From Caprimulgus europaeus (taxonomy: Eukaryota; Chordata; Aves; Caprimulgiformes; Caprimulgidae), in NCBI GenBank assembly GCA_907165065.1, contig OU015527.1:19233686-19297685 (forward strand): DNA of 64,000 nt. Direction: 5' to 3'. Positions 1-9,868 of the stretch are shown here, piece by piece. The translations under genes and the position numbers were made by a program. Each line of letters opens with the position of its first letter. Within the stretch, counting starts at the first letter, position 1. The notes below the pieces were generated by a model. The model ran no database searches. It was not told the origin of the DNA and worked only from the letters and a program-made list of their open reading frames with translations.

Positions 1-293
1 CAGTGCCTTCACAAACCCTCAGGGGGAACGAGAGTGGAAAAGGTGAGGGACAGCAGCCCCAGATGTGTGCCCACTGCCTGAGGAATCTAGACACCTGCAA
101 TCAAGATCAAGGCTAGTTGCTGGATGCAAGGGTGGTGATACCTCTCCTCTGTTTCTCTTTCCTTTTCTCTCTTTTGCTCTTCTGTGTGTTATACAACGCC
201 AAGTTCTTTATTCAAAAATAACTGTTACACCAAAAGTTAGATATTTTTGTGTTATGAAGTTTACGTTAATTAAAATACATTTTGAGCACTTGG

Positions 294-371
294 GAGTCAT
301 TGTTATGACCCCCATCCTGAGATGTGCTGTGTAGACTGGAGGTGCTGCCCCTCCTGAGTCATTGTCATGAC
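294..371. repeat. Short imperfect direct repeat, about 62 bp apart
   Basis: GAGTCATTGTTATGAC at 294-309 recurs as GAGTCATTGTCATGAC at 356-371 with a single difference. The sequence between them shows weaker similarity to what follows the second copy, so this may be a decayed two-unit tandem duplication. Confidence 0.5.
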
Positions 372-481
372 TCCCCTGCACTGTGCTGGAGAATTTAAAA
401 GACCACCTCCCCCTAGCTGCACCGAGTGGGTTGGGATCATGTCCTACAATGGATCATCCACATGCTTCCCTGTCTTCTGCT

Positions 482-548
482 CCTGACTCTAGCTGGTGTT
501 ATTGATACTGACTCTTCAGACCAGATAGTTGGTTCAGCTAGAGTCAGG
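482..548. repeat. Perfect 14-bp inverted repeat (hairpin)
   Basis: CCTGACTCTAGCTG at 482-495 is the exact reverse complement of CAGCTAGAGTCAGG at 535-548, with a 39-nt loop. It sits inside the possible LTR-like relic. No terminator or ncRNA role can be inferred from the sequence alone. Confidence 0.8.
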
Positions 549-1580
549 TGTTAAGGAATACCAGTCGTTTAGCTTAAATAAGTATGTTTTAAACAAACTT
601 AATCTCTCTGTGTGATTTAATATACTGTGTGCTTAGCATAACTTACTTAGCATGAGTAGCTAGATCTACTGAGGTCTTAAGCTGCAAGCTGCAAACTTTC
701 ACCTGGAAAAGCTGAACTTATCTTGAACTATTGCTTAGTTACATGAAGGAAAGCCCTAAAACCAATGCAAACTGGGATGTAAGGAGGCTATGACTGTCAG
801 CAGAAGCTGTCCAGATAAGAACAACTAGGGCACCTGATCTGGAGACAGAGAAGGAATCCGATAAAGAACAAGAAGACCCCAGATCAGAAATTACCATTGG
901 ACCAAGAGGCACATACAAGGCTCATGAGCAGTGAGTGAAGAACGGGTGCATACACTGTATGGATATAAATGCCCAGGGATTTCTTTCCTCTGGGTCCCTC
1001 TCTGGAGGCACCCGGCTTGAGTTGCTCCTTTTTCTATACAACTCAATTGAATGGTTTATTTTCCTGAATCTGACATTTGAGACTCTGCTGTGGGAAACCT
1101 AGGGCGAAGAAATTTCTTTAACATGGCTGTGGATTTCTGTCCTTTCCCTGGCTGTTTCTATTCCTCTAAATTGCTATCAAAGTGCTGAGCAGAAGAGGAC
1201 TGTTGGGCTTAGGATGGAGATGCAACTACAAGAGAAAAGAAAATGGAGCAGAATCTCAGTGGAACTCTCTCTTAAGAAGTCATCCAAACCCAAATACTTC
1301 ACTATCAGAGTGGCCAAGGGGTAGTGAGGGTTGAGAAAGAATTAATCCTTTTTCTCTCACCTAGTCTTATACTGACTTGAAAAATTTGGAAATCACTAGC
1401 TAACATACTGTGTATGCTACTCCAGTATGCTATTCTAACCTCTGTTATTGATTTAAAAGAAAAACTACTGACCATTGTGGACTACATCAATAAAGACACA
1501 AGCACAGGCTGTAGCTTTATAGATAAAAAAAGATGCTTAGCTGTATTTTCAGTAGTTAATTGGCAAAAAAAAAAAATAAA

Positions 1581-2533
1581 TCATAGAATCAATCGTAGAA
1601 TGGTTTGGGTTGGAAGTGACCTTAAAGACCATCTCGTTCCAACTCCCCTGCCATCAGCAGGGACACCTTCCACTAGACCAGGTTGCTCAAAGCCTCATCC
1701 AGCCTGGCCTTGAACACTTCCAGGGAGGAGGCATCCACAACTTCCTTGGACAACTTGTTCCAGCATCTGACCACCCTCAAAGTAAAGAATTTCTTCCTAA
1801 TATCTCGTCTAAACCTCCCCTCTTCCAGTTTAAAGCCATTCCCCCTTGTTCTATCACTAACTGCCCTTATAAAAAGTCCCTCCCCAGCTTTCCTGTAGCC
1901 CCTTCAGGTACTGGAAGGCCGCTATAAGTTCTCCCTGGAGCCCTCCCTTTTCCAGGCTGAACAACACCAACTCTTTCAGCCTGTCCTTGTAGGAGAGGTG
2001 CTCCAGCTCTCAGATCATCCTCGTGGCCTCCTTTGGACTCGTTCTAACAGGTCTAACTCTCTCTATCTGGGGGCTCCAGAACTGGACTCAGTACTCCAGG
2101 TGGGGCCTTATGAGAACAGAGTAGAGGGGTAGAATCACCTCCCTCGACCTGCTGGCCACACTTCTCTTGATGCAGCCCAGGATACGGTTGGCCTTCTGGG
2201 CTGCGAGTGTACATTGCCGGCTCATGTTGAGCTTCTTATCCACCACCACTCCCAAGTCCTTCTCTTCAGAGCTGGCCTCAAACCACTCATTGCCCAGCCT
2301 GTATTTGTGCTTAGGATTGCCCTGACCCTGGTGCAGGACCTTGCATTTGGCCTTGTTGAATTTCATGAGGTTAGCACAGGCCCCACCTCTCAAGCCTGTC
2401 AAGGTCCCTCTGGATGGCATCCCGTCCCTCCAGCGTGTCAACTGCACCACTCAGCTTGGTGTTATCTGCAAACTTGCTAAGACTGCATTCAATCCCACTG
2501 TCCATGTCACTGACAAAGATGTTGAACAACACT
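1581..2533 (-). mobile_element. CR1 LINE fragment, 5'-truncated, 3' end complete (copy A)
   Basis: Read on the minus strand, this is the last part of CR1 ORF2 followed by the 3' UTR. It ends in the characteristic short terminal repeat (reverse complement TCATAGAATC at 1581-1590). CR1 is a target-primed LINE lacking a poly(A) tail; most copies are 5'-truncated, as here (homology stops near 2533). The coding part begins just before reverse transcriptase motif C, which reads S-K-F-A-D-N-T-K where an active enzyme has F-A-D-D. Frameshifts and a stop break the frame, so the copy is dead. The 3' boundary lies next to an A-rich run at 1566-1580, which is host sequence. Confidence 0.95.
2088..2450 (-). 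pseudogene. CR1 ORF2 C-terminal remnant (copy A)
   Basis: The longest open piece of copy A covers the conserved region after the reverse transcriptase core. It contains recognisable CR1 blocks such as [47 protein letters not shown] and [16 protein letters not shown] stop follows the last block, where CR1 normally continues with CVQFWSP. The methionine shown by simple ORF calling is not a real start, because the frame is an internal piece of a roughly 900-residue endonuclease/reverse transcriptase protein. It makes no functional product. Confidence 0.85.
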
Positions 2534-4790
2534 GAAGTGTACTACATAATGACAAAGGAAAATGTTGGGTTTTTTCTTCCTTAATCAAGACATCATATGT
2601 TAAGTCTATACATCTATGAAAATATGTTAGAAACAAATATTCAAGAGAAGGTTTGGAGTGGTGTGTCTTATTTTGTGGCATATGTCAACTATAAATAGAC
2701 AATTTCATCTGTATTCTTTTTTTTTTTTTTTTAATGCTTTATTCTGTCATTATAAGAGTTTTGGATTCATTAACCTTAAAATCAGTGGAAAGATGATTCC
2801 TTGTTTCACCAGCTTTGGGGACAGGCATAAGTCTTCTAACTAAATGTATTTGTTAGTTATTGTTTTTAAGACATTTTGGAGAACGAAGAAAATCACACAG
2901 AAAGGTATAATTTGCTATTTCATTTTGTATTTTACAGATTTTCTGTATTAAATTTTTTATAGACCAGGGATGTGATTTTGATTTAGTAGTCCATCTTGCA
3001 TAATATAATGCAAATATAGCTCCAAACTGAGAACAAAATATTGTTGGGAATTATCCTCATGGAGTTGACAGATAATTGCACACATTATTAAAGCACAGAT
3101 AATTGCCATAGTCTAAGATAGCAGATGTTTTTTGCAATGGAAGTCACAAAAGTAATGTCACGGAAAAAAAAAAAACCAAAAAAAAGACAGACATAAAAAT
3201 GAAGAAAAAAGACAGAGTAAAAAAAAAAGGGTTTTATTTATTACATAAGACGTTGCAGGATACTGCTGGACGAAGAGAAAAAAATACTTAATTGATTACA
3301 TATTATAAGGTACAGAAATAAACTTGGTAATTACATATCAAAAACATGGAAAACAGAGTCTGGGGAAGATAATGCAAAGCATATATGTAGATATAATTGT
3401 TACCATATGTGAAAAATTAGGAGATAGTGACCAGATAAATAAAAAAATTCCGGAGCAGGTAGCAGAGGAGGTTGTCATGTTGCATAAAGATATATATCTT
3501 GTGAGATTTCAAGGAGTCTTTACATTGTGCTTTGTGATTTAAACAAAGCATAGGTTTGACACTGCCATTCACATACTGTATTTCATAAACTGATCCCACA
3601 GCTTGCTCTGCTGAGACAAAGCCTATGGAAGTTTGTATTTTTTTTCAGCTGTCTTCTTGTATTTAAGTTATGAATTCTGCAACTTCCTAAATAAAAGTTG
3701 AATTTTGGCTGTGGAATTTCCTCTAGGAGTTCAACAATGTCCTGAAGCTGCTTCATAGAAATGCAGGACCTCAGACTACTCCTTTAACTCCTGGGCCTTT
3801 TTTCCCCCATATATTCCTACATGAAAGAATTTTATCCTTTTACGAGGTGATTCCTATCTTTTTCCCAGAATTATTTTTATGTGCAATCTTACTAAGAAGT
3901 TCTTTGAATCCAAGATTATATAAAGATTTTTTATGCAGGGAGATGCTATGTGTAGTACCCTGAAGTTTCATCAGGTCCTTGTATATGAAGTGTGACTGCT
4001 TTGAGGAATCTTTGTATAGCTCTTCTACATACCTATTTCTGACTAACATATTTTGGTGCATCCTCATTACCCACAGGAATTTTAACTGTGATAACAGTCA
4101 CTATTAAAGCTGCCTGTATTCTAGGATGTTGTTTGAATGGTTTTTTCTTTTAGGTTTTCCTTGTGGCTGTGAAACACATTCTATTTAATTTTCTTGTATG
4201 TGAAATTATTTCCTCTCTGTGTTCAAAATTTATAATTAATAATCTGTTATTTAAACAACTGTGTAAAACTTAAATGTATGAGAGTAGAGAGAAGAACCTG
4301 TATTGCTGGCAAATGCAGAGTGCAACCTGACCATTAGTAACATTAGGTTCAGACATGACTTCTAAATATGTTTTCATGAAGGTTTGTACCTCGGGCCACA
4401 GAACCAATAGAAACTTTTATCTATGACTGCCTGTCCTAACAATGCTTCTTGAAAACTTCCCCAATATATACCATATTAATAAATTTAACCAAATTCTATT
4501 AACCAAATGAATTGAAAATGTATAGGTATATACAGGTGATTTTGGGGAAATTTAAAAAAATGTGTATCATAGATCTTCATATAAAATATATCGTACATAT
4601 TTTAGTAGCTATGAAAAGGTTTTGTGCTAACTGGATGTGGGCATTTAGCTCTGTGCAAAAATTAAGTATGTATTCATGCTCTAAAACATATCAGTATGTG
4701 GAGATCAGATGAACAATATACAGTCTTGATAATCACTTTCCATAGCTTTTGACTGACAGAATTATTTTGACCTTTGAAAATAAAATTTAT
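2534..4790. other. Unassigned AT-rich sequence
   Basis: No gene or repeat family is recognised. Landmarks are a T16 tract at 2717-2732 and an A-rich stretch at 3164-3228. Short open frames here (for example 3324-3542 and 4512-4712) have no recognisable protein motif and the composition expected of chance ORFs. Confidence 0.6.
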
Positions 4791-5534
4791 TGTGGTGGGT
4801 TGACCCTGGCTGGGTGCCAGATGCCCAACAAAGCTGCTCTGTCACTCCCCTCCTCAACTGTACAGGGGAGAGAAAATATAACAAAAGGCTCGTGGGTCGA
4901 GATAAGGACTGAGAGAGACCATTCACCAGTCACCAGCATGGGCAAAGCAGGTTTGACTTGGGGAAAGAAATAATCTATTATCAAACAAATCAGAGGAGGA
5001 TAATGAGAAATAAAACAAAATCTTAAAACACTTCTCCCCACCCTTCCCTTCTTCCTGGGCTTGACTCCTCTCCCTATTTCCACCTCCTCCCTCCTAGTGG
5101 CACAGGGGGATGGGGAATAAGGGTTGGGGTCAGTTCATCACACGTTGTTTCTGCTTCTCCTTCCTCCTCAGGGGGAGGACTGCTTCCCCCTCACCAGCGT
5201 GGGGTCCCTCTCACAGGAGACAGTCCTCCACCAACTTCTCCAGCATGAGTCCTTCCCATGACTAACAGCTCTTCACGAACTGCTACAGCCTGGGTCCTCT
5301 CCATGGGGTGCAGTCCTTTAGGAACAGACTGCACCAGCGTGGGTCTCCCACTGGGTCACAAGTCCTGCCAGCAAACCTGCTCCAACATGGGTTTCTCACA
5401 GGGTCACAGCCTCCTTTTGGTATGGTCCCTTTCCACTGTGGGGTCCTCCATGGGCTACAGGTAGACCTCTGCTCCACCATGGACTTCCACAGACTGCAGG
5501 GAGACAGCCAGCCTCATCATGGTCTTCACCCCAA
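4791..5534 (-). mobile_element. ERV LTR, truncated, same family as 43562-44712
   Basis: The plus strand starts TGTGGTGGGTTGACCCTG at 4791, the reverse complement of an LTR 3' end (...ACA). It then follows the 43.6 kb LTR block by block to about 5534: the GGGTCGAGATAAGG motif, a purine-rich segment, and a repeat zone built on CTCCAGCGTGGGTCC-like units. Similarity stops after GGTCTTCACC, so on the element's own strand the 5' part (U3 start) is missing. No internal retroviral genes adjoin it. The AATAAA signal present in the 43.6 kb copy has decayed here (near 4970-4985). Confidence 0.88.
5160..5480. repeat. GC-rich minisatellite inside the LTR
   Basis: Imperfect units of about 30 bp recur, each with a core like CTCCA(G/A)C(G/A)TGGGT followed by a C-rich or CACGGG-like segment. 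The same array appears in the 43.6 kb copy, so it is part of the LTR and was not acquired locally. Open frames crossing it (for example 5308-5580) are repeat-driven and do not represent proteins. Confidence 0.75.
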
Positions 5535-8500
5535 GTCATACTCTGAAATTTTACCTGTTCTGATACACTGTCTTCAGTGAAAAACTGATTCTGGTGTTGA
5601 TTATAGATTAATTGGAAAAAAAATTCCACACAGACATATTTTGAAAAAAACCCTACACTTATTCTGTTATTACGATAACCTAAAAAAAAATAAACTGAAA
5701 AAATACTAATAATCTTTTTCAAAGATGATCCTTGACAGTATTTCATTGCCAGAGATTGCTCTAGCCAGTAGCAGCAACTTCCTAATTTATTAGTTTGCTC
5801 AGGGGGCTTTCCGTCTTTTAGATAACTGTTGCATAGGACAGGCCACGGTTATTTTATTTTCTTACACAGGGTATCAGTCCTTCACCCCACTACTTGTACT
5901 TCAACATTTTTAAATACTTAAGCTAGAATAATTTGTCCCTATGGGTTATAAAATAGATGTTGAAAAATACAAGTGACTCCACTCTGTTCAGAAATGCCTA
6001 TTCATCATCTTTATTCCCCAAACCCTATGATGCCTGACTCTTTCATTCCATTAGTCCCTCTAGGAGAAGAATCAGATCATAAACTGTCACAATTATTTCA
6101 GATAGAATTTTCCAGAGAATGTGGTTGTAACATCAGATCTAGATGAGGAGAAATAAAGTTCTTCAGCATTAGTTAAATGAGTGGTAACTCCTACAGCACA
6201 GAAGTTAGTTATTAGAGACACGTGGTTGTATAAAGAGTTAAAGTAACATACTTATTCATGTCAATGTCATTTTTTTCATCACAGACACACTGTGAAAGAA
6301 TTTCCTAGCATGAGAAGGTATCTACATCAAACAGTTATTTGCTTGCTATTTCTACTCAATGCATTTCTGAAAGGTGAGCTCAACCTATAAATTAATTTTT
6401 ATAGGAATTTCCTCTGCTTTTAGTCTAATATATTATTTTGATTCTTCTTTTCACACCATTAACACAGCTGTGTAAACCAACATGTCATAGCTCTGTATTG
6501 CAGGTTTTTGTAACACAATGAAGTTGTACTGTAAAAGACTATTAAGCCAAAACTGTGGAATGTGCTATCTCAGGAGAAGATTTGATGAGAGGTGTCTTAG
6601 TAGAAATTTCAGATGAAGTTTTAGATTCAATTGATCAAGCTTATTTTAGAAGAGTAATTTTTCAATCAAAATATTCATCTGGGACATGGGAGATTTCAGT
6701 TTGCATCATTTGACACTTTTGCAGACAATGTATATTTTAGATAGACAGGGATGGGATTTGTATCAAGACACTCAGATGAAGTGTGTAGCCGTCTGACCAA
6801 CTGATGATTGACTTATCTAGAGTTGTGACTCCCTGATTTCCTCACCTAGATTTCTAGAAAGTTTCTGTTTTAATTTTTCTTTGTATTCCCGTTTTTATAG
6901 TGAGATATGATTTTGTGTGCTTGAGTTTCACTGATGTTTGAGTTTAATTGTTTTTTGGCCATTTGCCACAAGGTCCAAAAGAGAATACAGGAAAGAAAGG
7001 ATTTAAATGTTCTAGCTTAAGAAAGAAGGAAAACAACTGTTATTTGTTATTTTTAGTTTTTATGCCATTTGAATCATGTGGTAGAATATTTCTGTTTAAT
7101 CCCATATTGCTGTTAATATTTCTGTAACAGACATTGGATTTTCTCTTTGCATCTATGTGCCAGTGAGAAGAGATCAGACCAACATGAAATTTCTAGAGTA
7201 TTAGGAAAGATGAGGTGTTATTATAATGGATTACCTACTACTTCTGGATTTTTTTTACCCCTCTGAAAACTTGAAACTGGTTATGTGTACATTAACGGTA
7301 TTTAAAGTGCTCAACCTTGGTTTTGTTAAGTCAGTAAACTCCACAGATACAAAAGTACCATCTATGTCAGCAATGTTAGAGGAGGAGACTATGACCACAT
7401 ACACAACATAAGCTATTATTTACAGCATCTCACTTTTTCAACACAGATTAGTTTCTGATTTTTGTACTATGTGGAGCATTTTGGGTTTTTTTCCTGAAAG
7501 TGTTACTTCTGAGAGTACAATTAACTTTTTCTGCATTTAGATCTTGTTTTACAGTAACCAAAAATATAAATAAATTCATATAAATATATGGTGTGATGCC
7601 AGAACTCCACTAATGAGTGCTGGCAAGCTGTGTCACCTCTCACTCAGCAGTATCTGAATATTTAATAGAACATCTTGTTTTGCCATATGTGGAAACAAAT
7701 TTCTTATAATGTTCATTGACCAGTAGCTGAAGAAGTACATTTCATATTTTCAATTGTAGATTTGTAAAAAAAAGCCCATTTGATAATCAGAATTTTACCT
7801 CCAAAAATTCCAGATATCCCAAACGTGGGTTGGGTAGTTGGAATACTTTTCAAAATATCCTTTAGGATAATATTTTTAATGAATTTGAGTTCAGCCATGA
7901 ACATGACTCATGAAATAGAGTATTCTTGGGTTTAATATTCCAACTTTAGATAATGGTACATTAGTCTGTTTTAATGACATTTTCCTAATAGTTCAGAAAA
8001 AAATTGAACAATGGTGTCCATGAATTATGTCATATTATAGTTTTAACTGCTATTAAAAAGATGGAGGTTCTCATGGATACAATACAAACAACCTGCACTA
8101 TACTTGTGGTTTTCAACTTGCTACATTTTCACAGTGACCTTGACTTGAGGTTGGTATGAACCATATACAGTGGAAGTAGCAACTGCTGGTAATTTTGCTC
8201 CTTCAAAATTTAACAGTTCAGGGTATTTTTGCTTTGTTTTCAGGATATAAGTGGCTTTTTGTATGTGTTTTAGGTAGCAAATCTCTCTCTCCTCACCAGT
8301 TGTGAGTATTCTAATTGGGGAGGAGGAATTATTATTCATGGAAGGCAGAGAAACACTTTGTCCAAAACCTGTTCAGCAGTAGTGGGGTCAATGTGGTCAC
8401 CGCGATGCAGTTCCGTTGGCTCTGTTTTGGCAAGGTGCCTGCTCAGACTTGGCACAGGGTGGAATACACATGCAGCGGGGAATCCTTAGATGTCCCAAAT

Positions 8501-9300
8501 TTTCCCTTCCTTAAAACTGTTAAACAGTTGCATGATGTGTCTTTTATTCTTACCTCACCCCTTTTCACACTGGAACTTCAAATCAGGGGCTGAATGTGTC
8601 CTTCCAAGCTGATGAAAGGGAAATAATGAGTGTTTCTGGCCCTTGCCACTTGTACCCTCTGCCTCTTGTACCCAAGACTTCTTTGTAGACGATAGCTACA
8701 CGGTGATTGCCATACGCTATTGAAAAGCTGTCCTCATTTTGGACAGAGGTTTACATGTACCTAAAGAAAAGACGCTAAATATCTCCTTGAGGGGCATGCA
8801 TGTATTTTACTGCCACTCTTTCAGCTTAAAATTAATATTGTACAAACTATTTAAGTGGATGTATTTTTAATAATTGAAAGACATTATTTAAAACAAATCT
8901 TCTACAAATAAACCTACTTTTTTTAGCCCATGTATCTTTCATTGTCAAGAATGGAGATATTTTACCGAAAGAAGAAAGGAACTTTTCCTCACTCTGTAAG
9001 GAAAAGCTAGATTTTAGCAATTTGTAGAGTACATTTTGTGCTCCACCTTAAAAACCAATTGGAATTTTTTTTCTGCAAAGTATTGAGAGGAAATTAGGTA
9101 CTCAGTATTCTTTACAGTCATGTGTCCTGTTGATTGAGGATGACCCCCACTCAGCAAGAAGAGCTTGCTCTATAGAGCAGATGAAATGGTAAGCTGTGCT
9201 TACATGTCTATAAAAGCTGTTACTCTGAATTTTTATGGACTGTAATATAAGTGGTTTTTTCACAAAAGTGTTTTTGAGCTGGTCATTAGGTCTAAAGCTG
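5535..9300. other. Unassigned AT-rich sequence
   Basis: Apart from the exon candidate at 6285-6373, no gene or transposable element is recognised here. Open frames such as 8315-8593 and 8121-8339 overlap on opposite strands and lack known motifs. Confidence 0.55.
6285..6373 (+). other. Candidate first coding exon with signal peptide
   Basis: A T-rich tract ending TCATCACAG (to 6284) could be a splice acceptor. An ATG follows at 6310 with A at -3. The 21 codons to 6372 encode a basic start (MRRYLH) and a hydrophobic core (VICLLFLLNAFL), the shape of a secretory signal peptide. The exon would end AAAG with a strong donor GTGAGC at 6374, leaving the reading frame in phase 1, which is common for signal-peptide exons. 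Without splicing, the frame stops at 6388. I do not recognise the protein and could not find a convincing partner exon nearby, so a chance match remains likely. Confidence 0.2.
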
Positions 9301-9868
9301 TGTCTTGATTTTGGCTTAGTCACAGTGAATTTTCTCCTTAGTAGCTAGAATAACAGTATGTTTTGGATTCAATATGGGATTTGGTATGAGAAGAATGTTC
9401 ATAGTATACTGATATTGTCAGTTGTTGCTAAGAAATCAAGGACTTTTCAACTTCCCATGCTTTGATAGCATGCAGGTCCAGAAGAAGGTGGGATGGGAAT
9501 CATAGCAAGAGAAACAGACCCAAATTGACCAATGCAATATTCCATATCATATAACATCATGCTCAGTATACAGATGAGGGGAAGCTGGGAATCTGTCTCT
9601 CTTCTGGGATTTAAATTTCAGGATCCTCTGAGATCACTAGCCAAGAACAAGCTGGGCATTGGTCAGCAGGTGGTTAGCAATTTTGCTGTACACAACTCAT
9701 ATGTACTTTCTATTATTACTTTTACAATTAAATTTATTTATTTATTTATTTATTTAGTCAGTTAGTTAGTTAGTTAAATTATTAAACTGTTTTTATCTCA
9801 TCCCACCGGGAAGGAGTCAACAAGCAGCTGTGTGGCGCTCAGTTGCCAGATGGAGCTGAACCATGACA
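9301..9868 (+). mobile_element. Old solo ERV LTR (same superfamily as 14132-14764)
   Basis: The element starts TGTCTTGATTTTGGCT at 9301 and ends CTGAACCATGACA at 9868, giving proper TG...CA termini and 568 bp. Inside are the sequence TATGAGAAGAATGTT, a decayed CRE/TATA cassette (CATCATGCTCAGTATA, 9555-9570), the poly(A) signal ATTAAA (9781-9786) and the U5 motif TTTTTATCTCATCCC. The flanks AGCTG (9296-9300) and AGCTC (9869-9873) look like a 5-bp target duplication with one later mutation. No gag, pol or env remnant adjoins it, so it is a solo LTR left by recombination between two LTRs. The family name was not checked; ERVL-like is an inference. Confidence 0.88.
9732..9776. repeat. Compound microsatellite (ATTT)n-(AGTT)n
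   Basis: About six ATTT units (9732-9756) run into about four GTTA/AGTT units (9759-9776). The array lies inside the 9301 LTR, only a few bases upstream of its ATTAAA signal. The related LTR at 14132 has an AT-rich but non-repetitive segment at the equivalent place. Confidence 0.9.

Larger units (their letters stand above)
280..1123 (+). repeat. Possible old LTR-like relic (unclassified)
   Basis: This block is richer in G+C than its surroundings. It has a TATA-like GGATATAAAT near 960-969, followed by a pyrimidine-rich run (TTCTTTCCTCTGGGTCCCTC) and an end reading TTTCTTTAACA near 1123. That order resembles the U3-R-U5 layout of an LTR. I could not find a matching 5' terminus, a target duplication or a second copy in the window. 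An ordinary promoter-like or unique segment is equally possible. Bases 1-280 show nothing I recognise apart from a pyrimidine-rich run near 145-190. Confidence 0.25.
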
